17,934 nt of DNA from Candidatus Bipolaricaulota bacterium (GCA_025060555.1 JANXBC010000019.1:1-17934); one strand, 5' to 3'; shown: positions 8,063-15,663, numbered from the stretch's first letter. The notes: generated from the sequence alone by a model not told the origin. Made by a program: numbers and translations.

Positions 8063-9290
8063 AGCCTTTGCTCTCCGCTGTTTGGGTTGTGGCCGAGAAT
8101 ACCCCGCTTGGTCTGTGGATTATTTCTGCCCACATTGCGGCTTCCCAGGAGGGAGCCTGGAAATCGTCTATGATTTGGATGCCCCTCCCCACCCATTCCC
8201 CAATCACGCGAATTTCTCCCTTTGGCGGTATGAGGCATTGCTCCCCGTGAACTTAAGATTTGCTCCGCCACTGCGTGCTGGCTCCACCCCCCTTTATGCC
8301 GCTCCTCAACTCGCGAAAGCACTAGGGGTGCGCATTCTTTGGCTCAAGGACGATACCCTTCAACCCACAAGCTCTTGCAAAGACCGTGGGACAGCGGTGG
8401 CCGTGGCGGCGGCACGAAAATTGGGGCGCCACGGACTCTGTTGCGCATCCACAGGCAACGCTGCCGCCTCTCTTGCGGGCTTTGCCGCCGCCTCCGCGAT
8501 GCCCACCTATATCTTCGTCCCCAAAACCGCGCCTCTCCCCAAAATCGCCCAACTCCAGGCGTTCGGAGCACGTGTGTTCCGTGTGGATGGGACGTACGAG
8601 CAGGCCTTCTCCCTCGCTTTGGCGGCCTCGGACAAATTCGGCTGGTACAACCGTTCCGACGGCCTCAATCCCATGGTAGTGGAAGGGAACAAGACTGTGT
8701 CCTTTGAGATCTGGGAGGAATTGGGCGATGTGCCGGACGCGGTGGTGGTGGCTGTGGGGGATGGCGCGGTCATCGCTGGGGTATGCAAAGGTTTTTTGGA
8801 GCTCGCGCAGGCTGGCCTGGTCAAGCGGGTGCCAAAGGTCTTCGGGGTCCAAGCGGCAGGCGCTGCTCCTTTAGCGCAGGCTTTTCACCGATTTCGCGGG
8901 GGAAAACCCCTCCTTCCCGCCGAAGGGCCCGCGACAACGATCGCAGATTCCATTTGCGTGGGAAAACCAGCAGCAGTGGTCCCAGCCGTGAAGTATGTGG
9001 CAAAGACCCACGGGGATTATGTGACCGTAAATGATGCGGAGCTCATAGCCGCCTCGCTCGAGCTAGCACGAAAGGCTGGGATCTTCGCCGAGCCTTCCGG
9101 CGCTGCGCCCCTCGCGGGGCTACGCCGCTTGCTGGAGGAAGGTCTGGTGAGCCAAAACGACCGTGTTGTGCTGATCATCACTGGATCGGGGTTGAAAGCT
9201 CCCCAAGCGGTCTTGGGTCACCTCCCTGAGCCGCCCATTATTCCACCGGATATCCAGGATCTAAGCGAGGTGATAAAAGCGTGCTCCTGA
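8055..9290 (+). CDS. Threonine-synthase-like fold-type II PLP enzyme with N-terminal zinc ribbon
   Basis: The product has 411 residues. A rubredoxin-like zinc ribbon is formed by C9, C12, C25 and C28, as in some ThrC-related proteins. The PLP lysine is K109 in SSCKDRG, and the phosphate-binding glycine loop is STGN at about 132-135. Threonine synthases normally read GSFKDRG, so the residue before the lysine is Cys instead of Phe. The ATG overlaps the ygfK stop by 8 nt, so it belongs to the purine operon and not to a threonine operon. No homoserine or aspartate kinase gene is nearby. In E. coli the equivalent locus carries the PLP enzyme YgeX (2,3-diaminopropionate ammonia-lyase). A similar ammonia-lyase role here is inference. 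True threonine synthase remains possible. Confidence 0.8.
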   Translation: MAEAFALRCLGCGREYPAWSVDYFCPHCGFPGGSLEIVYDLDAPPHPFPNHANFSLWRYEALLPVNLRFAPPLRAGSTPLYAAPQLAKALGVRILWLKDDTLQPTSSCKDRGTAVAVAAARKLGRHGLCCASTGNAAASLAGFAAASAMPTYIFVPKTAPLPKIAQLQAFGARVFRVDGTYEQAFSLALAASDKFGWYNRSDGLNPMVVEGNKTVSFEIWEELGDVPDAVVVAVGDGAVIAGVCKGFLELAQAGLVKRVPKVFGVQAAGAAPLAQAFHRFRGGKPLLPAEGPATTIADSICVGKPAAVVPAVKYVAKTHGDYVTVNDAELIAASLELARKAGIFAEPSGAAPLAGLRRLLEEGLVSQNDRVVLIITGSGLKAPQAVLGHLPEPPIIPPDIQDLSEVIKACS

Positions 9291-9763
9291 GATTTCGTTT
9301 GAACGGCCGGCCTGTGGAGGTGGAAACGCCACCGGGACGGAGGCTCCTCGATCTGCTTCGCCAAGATCTTGGGCTGATCGGAACCAAGGAGGGGTGCGGC
9401 GAGGGCGAGTGCGGGGCATGCACTGTGGTTGTGGACGGAAAACCGCGCCTTTCCTGCCTTACCTTGGCCATCCAGGTGGAGGGGAAAGACGTGTTGACGG
9501 TGGAGGGGTTGGCCCAGGGTGGCAAAAATCACCCGCTACAGGAGGCGTTTATCGAAGCAGCCGGGGTGCAGTGTGGGTTTTGCACACCTGGGCTGCTCAT
9601 GGCTGCTTACGCGCTTCTCCTTCATCGCCCCAACCCCACAAAGGAAGAAGTGCGGGAATGGCTTTCTGGGAATCTCTGCCGGTGCACTGGCTACGAGCAG
9701 ATCGTAGAGGCCGTAATGCAAGCAGCGCAGAAGTTTAAGGGTATAGGAGGAGGGCGTGCCTGA
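9281..9763 (+). CDS. 2Fe-2S subunit of a xanthine dehydrogenase/CO dehydrogenase-type molybdenum hydroxylase
   Basis: The product has 160 residues, the normal length for CoxS/XdhC-type small subunits. The plant-type ferredoxin cluster is C39, C44, C47 and C59 (GCGEGECGAC then C12 residues on). The second [2Fe-2S] cluster uses C98, C101, C133 and C135 (QCGFC and NLCRC). All eight ligands are present. GTG 9281 lies inside the last codons of the PLP gene (10-nt overlap) with AGGTGA a short way upstream. The subunit relays electrons from a molybdopterin centre to FAD. Its FAD partner is two genes downstream, while the molybdenum-binding partner is not in the window. Confidence 0.95.
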   Translation: MLLRFRLNGRPVEVETPPGRRLLDLLRQDLGLIGTKEGCGEGECGACTVVVDGKPRLSCLTLAIQVEGKDVLTVEGLAQGGKNHPLQEAFIEAAGVQCGFCTPGLLMAAYALLLHRPNPTKEEVREWLSGNLCRCTGYEQIVEAVMQAAQKFKGIGGGRA

Positions 9764-10454
9764 GGTAGCGGGCGTAGTTTTGGCCGCTGGTCCCGGAAAG
9801 CGCATGGGCTTGCCTAGCCCAAAACTTCTCCTTCCCATACGGGGAAAACCTATACTCGCCTGGGTGTTGGACCTTGTGGAGCGCCTCCCCCTTACCGAGC
9901 GCATAATCGTCGTAGGGGCATACGCTTCCCAAATTATCTCCGCCCTCTTTTCCCCGGCGGCTCTCAATTCCTGGAACTTTTCCACCCCTCCTTTCTCGCC
10001 TCAGGAAAGAGCCATTCCTTCTTGTGCCCCTTGCCTCTCGCCGGAAGAGAAAATCATGTTTCACGGGGAAAAAAACTGGCGTGTGCTCTATAACCCAAAT
10101 TGGCCAGAGGGTATGGGGTCTTCACTTCGGCGCGCAGCGGAAGCAGTGACTACTGGAATGCTCGTATTTTTGGGGGATATGCCGTTTGTGCCGGAATCTG
10201 CGGCCAGGGCAGTGCTCGGCCGCGCCGGAGAAAAACCCGTGGCCCCAAGTTATCAGGGACAACGCGGCTTCCCTGTCTACCTCCCCCCTTCTTTCCGCGC
10301 ACAACTTCTTCGCCTCCGGGGCGATAAGGGAGCACGCGACCTCCTTAAGGAGTGCGAGCTTGTGCCCAGCGCGGACCCTGGTGTGATTTGGGATGTGGAC
10401 CAGCCTGAGGATTTGCAGGCTGAAAGGTGGTGTGAGTGCGGCCAATCCCCGTAG
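9756..10454 (+). CDS. MocA-like molybdenum cofactor nucleotidyltransferase
   Basis: The product has 232 residues with the NTP-transferase fold. The nucleotide loop is LAAGPGKRMG (9-18) followed by K23. NPNWPEGMGSSL lies at 113-124, the metal site GDMP at 140-143, and WDVDQPEDL near the C-terminus. These are the marks of MocA/MobA-related enzymes that attach CMP or GMP to molybdopterin to make the dinucleotide cofactor used by xanthine-dehydrogenase-type enzymes. About 40 residues between 66 and 106 have no counterpart in the roughly 190-residue relatives I know and look low in conservation. GTG 9756 overlaps the previous stop by 8 nt and is preceded by AGGAGG. Its place between two hydroxylase subunits supports a cofactor role. 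Confidence 0.88.
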   Translation: MPEVAGVVLAAGPGKRMGLPSPKLLLPIRGKPILAWVLDLVERLPLTERIIVVGAYASQIISALFSPAALNSWNFSTPPFSPQERAIPSCAPCLSPEEKIMFHGEKNWRVLYNPNWPEGMGSSLRRAAEAVTTGMLVFLGDMPFVPESAARAVLGRAGEKPVAPSYQGQRGFPVYLPPSFRAQLLRLRGDKGARDLLKECELVPSADPGVIWDVDQPEDLQAERWCECGQSP

Positions 10455-11281
10455 TAAAACCCAAAGACCTTGCTGAAACTCTGCGCTATCTAGAAGAGGG
10501 AGGGAAACCCATAGCGGGCGGAACCGACATCCTTGTGGCTATTCGTAAAGGCCTAGAAAAGCCCCCTTTCCTCGTGTACATCGGTGAGCTTTCCGAGCTT
10601 CGTGTCCTTGAGGAAAAAGAGGAGGGGATTGAAGTGGGCGCAGCCCTTACACACCTAGAGCTCCTCTCACATAGGGGGACAGAACGCCTGCCTATCCTAC
10701 GCCAGGCGCTGCGGACCATTGGCTCGCCGGCGATTCGGGCCACGGGGACAATTGGGGGCAACGTGGTCACTGCCTCACCCGCTGGCGATAGCCTCGTGGC
10801 GCTCTACCTCTTGGAAGCCCAGGTCCGGCTGGTCAGCCAAGCTGGTGAGCGCATGCTTCCCATACACGAGTTCATAACTGGACCGCGGAAGACGGCTCTG
10901 AAGAGCGGGGAAATCGTGCGCTCGATATTTCTGCCCTATCCGGAAGGGGAGCCTCTGAGCTTTTTTCGTAAGGTAGGCCGCCGCCGTGCTTTGGTGATCG
11001 CTGTGGCCTCGTTGGGGGCTTTGGTATGGAGCAAAAACGGACGTGTGGAGAAAGCACGGTTAGCTTTGGGCTCGGTGGCCCCCACCATCCTCAGGCCGAG
11101 GGAGGTGGAGGAGGCGTTGGTGGGCCGGCCCGTTTCACCGGAAGCGTGGGAAGATTTGGTCCCTGTGCTCTCCGCAGCGACAAACCCTATTTCTGATTTG
11201 CGCGCCTCCGCAGAATATCGCCGCAAGGTCGCAGGGCGGCTCCTCCTGGCGCTGGCGCAAACCCTCCAAACCATGGCCTAG
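10436..11281 (+). CDS. FAD-binding subunit of a xanthine dehydrogenase-type molybdenum hydroxylase (YgfM/CoxM-like)
   Basis: The product has 281 residues. The FAD domain motifs are PIAGGTDI (about 25-32) and TIGGN at 105-109 followed by ASPAGDS with D118. The C-terminal half fits the CO_deh_flav_C domain. The subunit takes electrons from the 2Fe-2S subunit and passes them to NAD+ or another acceptor. GTG 10436 overlaps the nucleotidyltransferase by 19 nt with AAAGGTGG before it. In E. coli the homologue ygfM is followed by xdhD, the molybdopterin subunit. Here it is followed by a phosphoribosyltransferase after a 57-nt gap, so the catalytic subunit must be encoded elsewhere or be missing. Confidence 0.92.
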   Translation: MRPIPVVKPKDLAETLRYLEEGGKPIAGGTDILVAIRKGLEKPPFLVYIGELSELRVLEEKEEGIEVGAALTHLELLSHRGTERLPILRQALRTIGSPAIRATGTIGGNVVTASPAGDSLVALYLLEAQVRLVSQAGERMLPIHEFITGPRKTALKSGEIVRSIFLPYPEGEPLSFFRKVGRRRALVIAVASLGALVWSKNGRVEKARLALGSVAPTILRPREVEEALVGRPVSPEAWEDLVPVLSAATNPISDLRASAEYRRKVAGRLLLALAQTLQTMA

Positions 11282-11282
11282 C

Positions 11283-11320
11283 ACCCCCACAGGAGATGGG
11301 GTATTCTTTCATCCCTTTTT
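11283..11320 (+). terminator. Possible weak terminator after the FAD subunit gene
   Basis: CCCCA at 11285-11289 can pair with TGGGG at 11297-11301 over a 7-nt loop. A flanking A/T pair is possible with one bulged C. A T-rich stretch ending in TTTTT at 11316-11320 follows, but 14 nt after the stem. The stem is short and the T run is displaced, so this could equally be chance. The 57-nt gap is long enough for a promoter of the next gene, but none stands out. Confidence 0.25.
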
Positions 11321-11338
11321 CAAGCGAGGGTAAGCCCG

Positions 11339-11920
11339 ATGCGTGAGCATATAGAGAGGGTTATTTTTTCCGCGGAGGAAATCGCACGGCGTGTACAGGA
11401 TCTCGCTGCCCAAATCACAACTGACTACAAAAAAGGAGGGAAAAGAGATCCTTATGGCCGACCTCTCCTTGTGGTCGGGCTCTTGAAGGGAGCCATGCCC
11501 TTCATGGCTGACCTCATCCGCGCCATGGACATCCCTCTTGAGTACGACTTCATGGCCGTCTCCAGCTACCGAAATGGGACAAGCCCTGGTGAGGTAAGGG
11601 TGCTCAAGGATTTGGACCGCGCTATTGGCCATAGAGACGTTCTGATCGTCGAGGACATCGTGGATACCGGGCATACCCTGCGCCATATCCTCCGCAGCCT
11701 TTGGGCGCGGGAACCCGCCTCCCTTAGGGTCTGCACCCTCCTGGACAAACCCCATCGCCGGGAAGTAGAGGTGCCAGTGGATTACGTGGGCTTTGTACTG
11801 CCAGAGAACGTCTTTGTTGTGGGCTATGGGCTTGACTATGGCGAGCTTTATCGGAATCTGCCGTTCATCGGGGTTCTCAAGCCTGAATACATCCGGGAGA
11901 CCCCCGCAAGCGGGGCGTAA
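11339..11920 (+). CDS. hpt: Hypoxanthine(-guanine) phosphoribosyltransferase
   Basis: The product has 193 residues, close to the usual 175-190. The PRPP-binding motif VLIVEDIVDTGHTL occupies 101-114 with E105, D106 and D109. LLKGAMPFMADLIR near 48-61 is the flexible-loop/substrate region of bacterial Hpt. It converts hypoxanthine or guanine plus PRPP to IMP or GMP in the cytoplasm. GAGGG at 11326-11330 lies 8 nt before the ATG at 11339. Lying directly after the purine-oxidation operon and three bases before tsaD, it links the nucleoside importer to salvage. Base specificity between hypoxanthine, guanine and xanthine cannot be read from sequence alone. Confidence 0.93.
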   Translation: MREHIERVIFSAEEIARRVQDLAAQITTDYKKGGKRDPYGRPLLVVGLLKGAMPFMADLIRAMDIPLEYDFMAVSSYRNGTSPGEVRVLKDLDRAIGHRDVLIVEDIVDTGHTLRHILRSLWAREPASLRVCTLLDKPHRREVEVPVDYVGFVLPENVFVVGYGLDYGELYRNLPFIGVLKPEYIRETPASGA

Positions 11921-11923
11921 AGC

Positions 11924-12925
11924 ATGGTTGTCCTAGGAATCGAGACTTCCTGCGATGAGACAGGTGTGGCTCTCGTACGGGACGGGCAGGAAATCCTTAC
12001 CAACCTCGTTTATTCCCAGACAGACCTCCATGCGCGGTATGGGGGGGTCATGCCCGAGGCAGCAAGCCGTGACCACCTACGGAAACTCCCAGCCCTCGTC
12101 ACGGAAGCTTTGCAAAAAGCCGGGATCCCTTGGAACGAAGTAGATTTGGTGGGCGTAACGTATGGACCAGGCTTGATTGGGCCTCTTTTGGTTGGCGTGT
12201 CGTATGCCGCGGGCGTGGCCTTGGCCTTGGATGTGCCCCTTGTGGGGGTAAACCACCTCGCCGCCCACCTCTTTGCCCTAAAGCTTGCGGATCCTCCGGT
12301 AGATCCCCCTTTTTTGGGGTTAATTGCCTCCGGCGGACACACTCTCCTTGTGGCCGTGCCGGCCTGGGGGGAATACCGCGTAGTGGGTGGAACCCGGGAC
12401 GACGCTGCGGGTGAGGCCTTGGACAAGTTTGGCCGTCTACTTGGCCTTCCCTATCCCGCTGGCCCGAAGATCGACGCCCTGGCTAAAGAAGGTGATCCTC
12501 AAGCCATTCCTTTCCCGCGGCCCATGCTAGAAAGCGGGTTAGATATGAGTTTCGCTGGCCTAAAAACCGCCGCCATCTATTGGCTTCGCGATCACCCTGG
12601 TGCACCTCTCCCCGATCTCTGCGCGTCCTTCCTCGAGGCAGTGATAGAGGTGCTGGTGGAGAAGGCCCTGCGGGCGGCACGCCGCTTCCAATTCAAAAGA
12701 ATAGCCGTAGCAGGGGGGGTGGCCGCTAACCGTCGGCTGCGTGAGGTATTCCCCGCGCGCGCCGCCACGCGTGGGGTGGAGGTATTTTTCCCGCCAAGAG
12801 AGCTTTGTACCGATAACGCCGCCATCGTTGCGGCTTGCGCTCACCATCGCTACGCGGTCCTAAACATATCGGATCCTCTGTCCCTTTCTCCGGATGCCAA
12901 TTTACCGCTGCACGGTTGGCGTTAG
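11924..12925 (+). CDS. tsaD: tRNA N6-adenosine threonylcarbamoyltransferase (Kae1/Gcp)
   Basis: The product has 333 residues, normal for the family. It opens with the ASKHA phosphate loop GIETSCDETG. The metal pair is H111 and H115 in NHLAAH, where many relatives read NHMEGH. IASGGHTLL, DDAAGEALDK and GGVAANRRLR are further family signatures. With TsaB, TsaE and TsaC it makes t6A37 in tRNAs that read ANN codons, so it is expected to be essential. The ATG at 11924 follows the hpt stop by three bases, so the pair is likely co-transcribed. Its stop overlaps the stop of the convergent transaldolase gene by 4 nt, leaving no terminator between them. The other Tsa genes are not in the window. Confidence 0.97.
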   Translation: MVVLGIETSCDETGVALVRDGQEILTNLVYSQTDLHARYGGVMPEAASRDHLRKLPALVTEALQKAGIPWNEVDLVGVTYGPGLIGPLLVGVSYAAGVALALDVPLVGVNHLAAHLFALKLADPPVDPPFLGLIASGGHTLLVAVPAWGEYRVVGGTRDDAAGEALDKFGRLLGLPYPAGPKIDALAKEGDPQAIPFPRPMLESGLDMSFAGLKTAAIYWLRDHPGAPLPDLCASFLEAVIEVLVEKALRAARRFQFKRIAVAGGVAANRRLREVFPARAATRGVEVFFPPRELCTDNAAIVAACAHHRYAVLNISDPLSLSPDANLPLHGWR

Positions 12926-13560
12926 TGAGGTATTTTTCCCCAATCCGCAAGAAACCGAGAGATCCCTTGATCTGTGAGCGGGTGCTGAAAAAGACGCTTG
13001 AGCACGGCATAGGGAACGGTGGCGATATGCGCGCCCAGGGAAGCGGCAGCCACCACGTGCCCAGGATGTCGAACGCTCGCAACAATCACCTTTGTGTCAA
13101 ATCTGTAGTTCCGGAAGATTTGGAGGATCTCCGCTACCACGCTCATCCCATCCCCACCATGATCATCGATGCGTCCGACGAAAGGGGAGACGAAGTCCGC
13201 GCCGCACTTCGCCGCCAAAAGCGCCTGAGGGGCAGAGAATATCAGCGTCACGTTGGTCCTGATCCCCAAAGCTTTAAGACGTTTCACGGCTTTTAACCCT
13301 GCTGTGGTGAGGGGGATTTTGATCACAATGTTATCGGCAATCCGTGCGAGTTCCTGGGCCTCGCAAACCATACCCTCTTCGTCCTGGGATACCACCTCCG
13401 CGGAGACAGGGCCCCGCACAATGGTGCATATCTCTTGCAACACCTCGCGAAATGCTCGCCCCGCTTGCGCCACAAGCGTGGGGTTTGTGGTAACCCCATC
13501 AATGAGCCACGCAAATTCCCGAATTTCCTCGACCTTCGCCGTATCAAGGTATATCTCCAT
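12922..13560 (-). CDS. Small transaldolase / fructose-6-phosphate aldolase-like protein
   Basis: The product has 212 residues, typical of the short TalC/FSA group (about 215) and far below classical transaldolase (about 315). It starts MEIYLDTAK and contains DGVTTNPTL at 21-29. The Schiff-base lysine is K81 in VIKIPLT. GADFVSPFVGRIDDHG follows. The enzyme moves or cleaves three-carbon ketol units in the pentose phosphate pathway, or splits fructose 6-phosphate. The two activities cannot be separated by these motifs. The ATG at 13560 is preceded by GGGGTGG on the minus strand. A longer frame back to 13728 exists, but the extra 56 residues have no family match and start inside the thrS 3' end. 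It converges with tsaD. Confidence 0.92.
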   Translation of the reverse strand: MEIYLDTAKVEEIREFAWLIDGVTTNPTLVAQAGRAFREVLQEICTIVRGPVSAEVVSQDEEGMVCEAQELARIADNIVIKIPLTTAGLKAVKRLKALGIRTNVTLIFSAPQALLAAKCGADFVSPFVGRIDDHGGDGMSVVAEILQIFRNYRFDTKVIVASVRHPGHVVAAASLGAHIATVPYAVLKRLFQHPLTDQGISRFLADWGKIPH

Positions 13561-13703
13561 AACCACCCCTTTTTTGAACCCAGAGAAATTGCGCCTGGCA
13601 TGGACGAAAAGATAATTGCCCCTGAGGGGTTCACACTCCAAAAACTCCGGTAGAGCACGCCCCCTTAAGGTCTGGCATCCATCTTTTACGCATAAGAAGA
13701 GAG
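13561..13703 (-). other. thrS-transaldolase intergenic gap
   Basis: This is a 143-nt spacer on the minus-strand transcript. CCCC-TGA-GGGG at 13619-13629 can form a 4-bp hairpin (5 bp with a tighter loop), but no solid T run follows. I see no clear terminator, promoter or small RNA. Readthrough from thrS into the transaldolase gene is therefore likely. Confidence 0.4.
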
Positions 13704-15608
13704 TTATAGACCGGTTGTACGAGCGCACACAGCTTGACGAATGCGAAGCACAACTTCATCTAGGGGTTTGGGGCCTTGATCCTCTCCGGTGCGCAGGCGC
13801 AAAGCAACCTTTCCCTCCGCGGCCTCGCGTGGCCCGCAAACCAGGATGTAAGGGATTTTTTGCAGCTGAGCCTCCCGCACTAACCAACGGAGGGTCTTCC
13901 CCTCCTTCGTCCAAGCCTCCGCGCGAATCCCTTGCTCAAGGAGTTCGCCCGCCACCTTTTCTGCATAAGGGATTTCCGCCTCGCTTACGGGGAGCACCAC
14001 CACTTGTACCGGCGCCAGCCACACAGGAAAAGCTCCACCATAGTGTTCCACAAGGATACCAAAGAATCTCTCCAGTGATCCAAGAAGAGCGCGGTGGATC
14101 ATGTAGGGCCGGTGGGGTCGCCCATCGGGGCCGACGAAAGTCATGTCAAAGCGCTCTGGAAGGTTGAAATCGAATTGGATTGTCGTGAGCTGCCACGGGC
14201 GTTTCAGGGAATCCTGAACCTCGATATCGATCTTTGGCCCATAGAATGCACCTTCACCAGTTTTGACCTGATAAGCGAGGCCTTCACCCTCCACCGCTTT
14301 ACGCAACGCCTCAGTAGCCCGGTCCCAGTCCGCCACATCCCCGATGAACTTCTCCGGACGGGTGGAAAGGTAGGCGGTGAATTCCGCGAATCCAAAGGAG
14401 CGCAGGATGTACAAGGCGAAGCGCAAAACGCCGCGGATCTCCTCTTCCACTTGGTCCGGCCGACAGATGATGTGTGCATCGTCTTGGGTGAACCCGCGGA
14501 CCCGCAGAAGTCCATGCAATACGCCTGAGCGCTCGAAACGATATACCGTACCAAGCTCGCAGTAGCGGAGAGGCAGTTCCCGGTAGGAGCGCGTTTTGGT
14601 CTTGTAGATGGCGATGTGGAACGGGCAGTTCATCGGTTTTAGAAAGAATTCCTGCCCTTCGATCACAATGGGCGCGTACATGCTCTCCCGATAGAAATCG
14701 AGGTGTCCGGAGGTTTGCCACAACCGACTGCGGCCGATGTGCGGGGTGTACACGAGTTGGTACCCAGCTTTGTAGTGTTCAGCCACCCAGAAATCCTCGA
14801 TGATGCGCCGGATCCGGGCCCCTCTTGGGTGCCACAGCACAAGGCCGGCGCCAACCATGTCGTTTTGAATGGAGAAAAGGTCGAGTTGGGGGCCGAGGGC
14901 GCGATGATCTCTCCGCCGGGCCTCCTCCCGCCAGCGCAGGAATTTTTCGAGCTCCTCTTCGGTGGCAAACGCTGTGCCGTAGATGCGGGTGAGCATGTCC
15001 CTGGTGGGGTCTCCGCGCCAATAGGCCCCTGCCAAATCCAATAGCTTGAAGTGCTGGACAAGGCCGGTGGATGGCAAATGTGGCCCGCGGCAAAGGTCCA
15101 GAAATTCTCCTTGGCGGTAGAAGGAAATCTCTTCCCCGGGGATCTCTGAAAGCAGCTCAAGCTTGTAAACCTCGCTGCGCTCGCGCAACAAGCGCTCAGC
15201 CTCAGCACGAGGGATCCACACCCGCTCCAACGGAATGTTTTGTTCCACGATTTTCTTCATCTCTTCCTCTATGCGCGCTAGGTCCTCGTGAGAAATAGGC
15301 TCGCTAAACAGGAAGTCATAATAGAAGCCGTCGGCGATAGCTGGGCCGATGGCCAGTTTCGTCCCGGGGAAAAGGCGGGTCACGGCATGGGCCAGGATGT
15401 GGGCCGCAGTGTGGCGTAGGACCTCCAAGGCCTCGGGGTCGGCCGTTGTCAGCACCCGCGCTTCGCCCTCTTCAGGCACCGGTTCACGTAGGTCAAGGAG
15501 TTTACCGTTGAAGAGGACGGCGGCGGCGTTCCCTTGGTGTATCAGCTCAAGGAAAGTTATGCCTTGCGCTTCCCGCGTCTCCCCGCTTGGTAAGATCACC
15601 CTGGCCAC
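13704..15608 (-). CDS. thrS: Threonyl-tRNA synthetase
   Basis: The product has 634 residues, near the 642 of E. coli ThrRS. The order is a TGS domain (about 1-60), an editing/SAD domain with the HxxxH pair H66 and H70 (HTAAH), a class II catalytic core and a C-terminal anticodon-binding domain. The catalytic zinc ligands are C328 (MNCPFH), H379 (TQDDAH) and H505 (MIHRA). All are offset by six from the E. coli residues 334, 385 and 511. It charges tRNA-Thr and edits Ser-tRNA-Thr. The start is GTG at 15608, with GGAGGT 5 nt upstream (15614-15619). Only 55 nt separate it from the upstream gene, so there is no room for a T-box leader. Confidence 0.97.
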   Translation of the reverse strand: MARVILPSGETREAQGITFLELIHQGNAAAVLFNGKLLDLREPVPEEGEARVLTTADPEALEVLRHTAAHILAHAVTRLFPGTKLAIGPAIADGFYYDFLFSEPISHEDLARIEEEMKKIVEQNIPLERVWIPRAEAERLLRERSEVYKLELLSEIPGEEISFYRQGEFLDLCRGPHLPSTGLVQHFKLLDLAGAYWRGDPTRDMLTRIYGTAFATEEELEKFLRWREEARRRDHRALGPQLDLFSIQNDMVGAGLVLWHPRGARIRRIIEDFWVAEHYKAGYQLVYTPHIGRSRLWQTSGHLDFYRESMYAPIVIEGQEFFLKPMNCPFHIAIYKTKTRSYRELPLRYCELGTVYRFERSGVLHGLLRVRGFTQDDAHIICRPDQVEEEIRGVLRFALYILRSFGFAEFTAYLSTRPEKFIGDVADWDRATEALRKAVEGEGLAYQVKTGEGAFYGPKIDIEVQDSLKRPWQLTTIQFDFNLPERFDMTFVGPDGRPHRPYMIHRALLGSLERFFGILVEHYGGAFPVWLAPVQVVVLPVSEAEIPYAEKVAGELLEQGIRAEAWTKEGKTLRWLVREAQLQKIPYILVCGPREAAEGKVALRLRTGEDQGPKPLDEVVLRIRQAVCARTTGL

Positions 15609-15639
15609 ACAGCACCTCCGGAATGAATAAGAACCATAT

Positions 15640-15662
15640 CTTGCTCAAAGCGTTTGGGCAAG
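15640..15662 (-). other. Intercistronic hairpin between the DciA-like gene and thrS
   Basis: On the minus strand, CTTGC at one end pairs with GCAAG at the other, and CAAA pairs with TTTG around a CGC loop. One C-A mismatch separates the two helices. It begins one base after the stop codon and has no T run behind it, so it does not look like a standard terminator. It could be an RNA-stability or processing element. Confidence 0.35.
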
Positions 15663-15663
15663 T

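Noticed and set aside
13619..13629. CCCC-TGA-GGGG hairpin as terminator for thrS
   Set aside because: The stem is only 4-5 bp with no proper T run, too weak to call.
13561..13728. N-terminal extension of the transaldolase back to 13728
   Set aside because: The 56 extra residues have no family match and begin inside the thrS coding end. ATG 13560 matches the family start and has GGGGTGG upstream.
15609..15663. T-box leader for thrS
   Set aside because: The gap is only 55 nt, far too short for a T-box, and has no T-box sequence.
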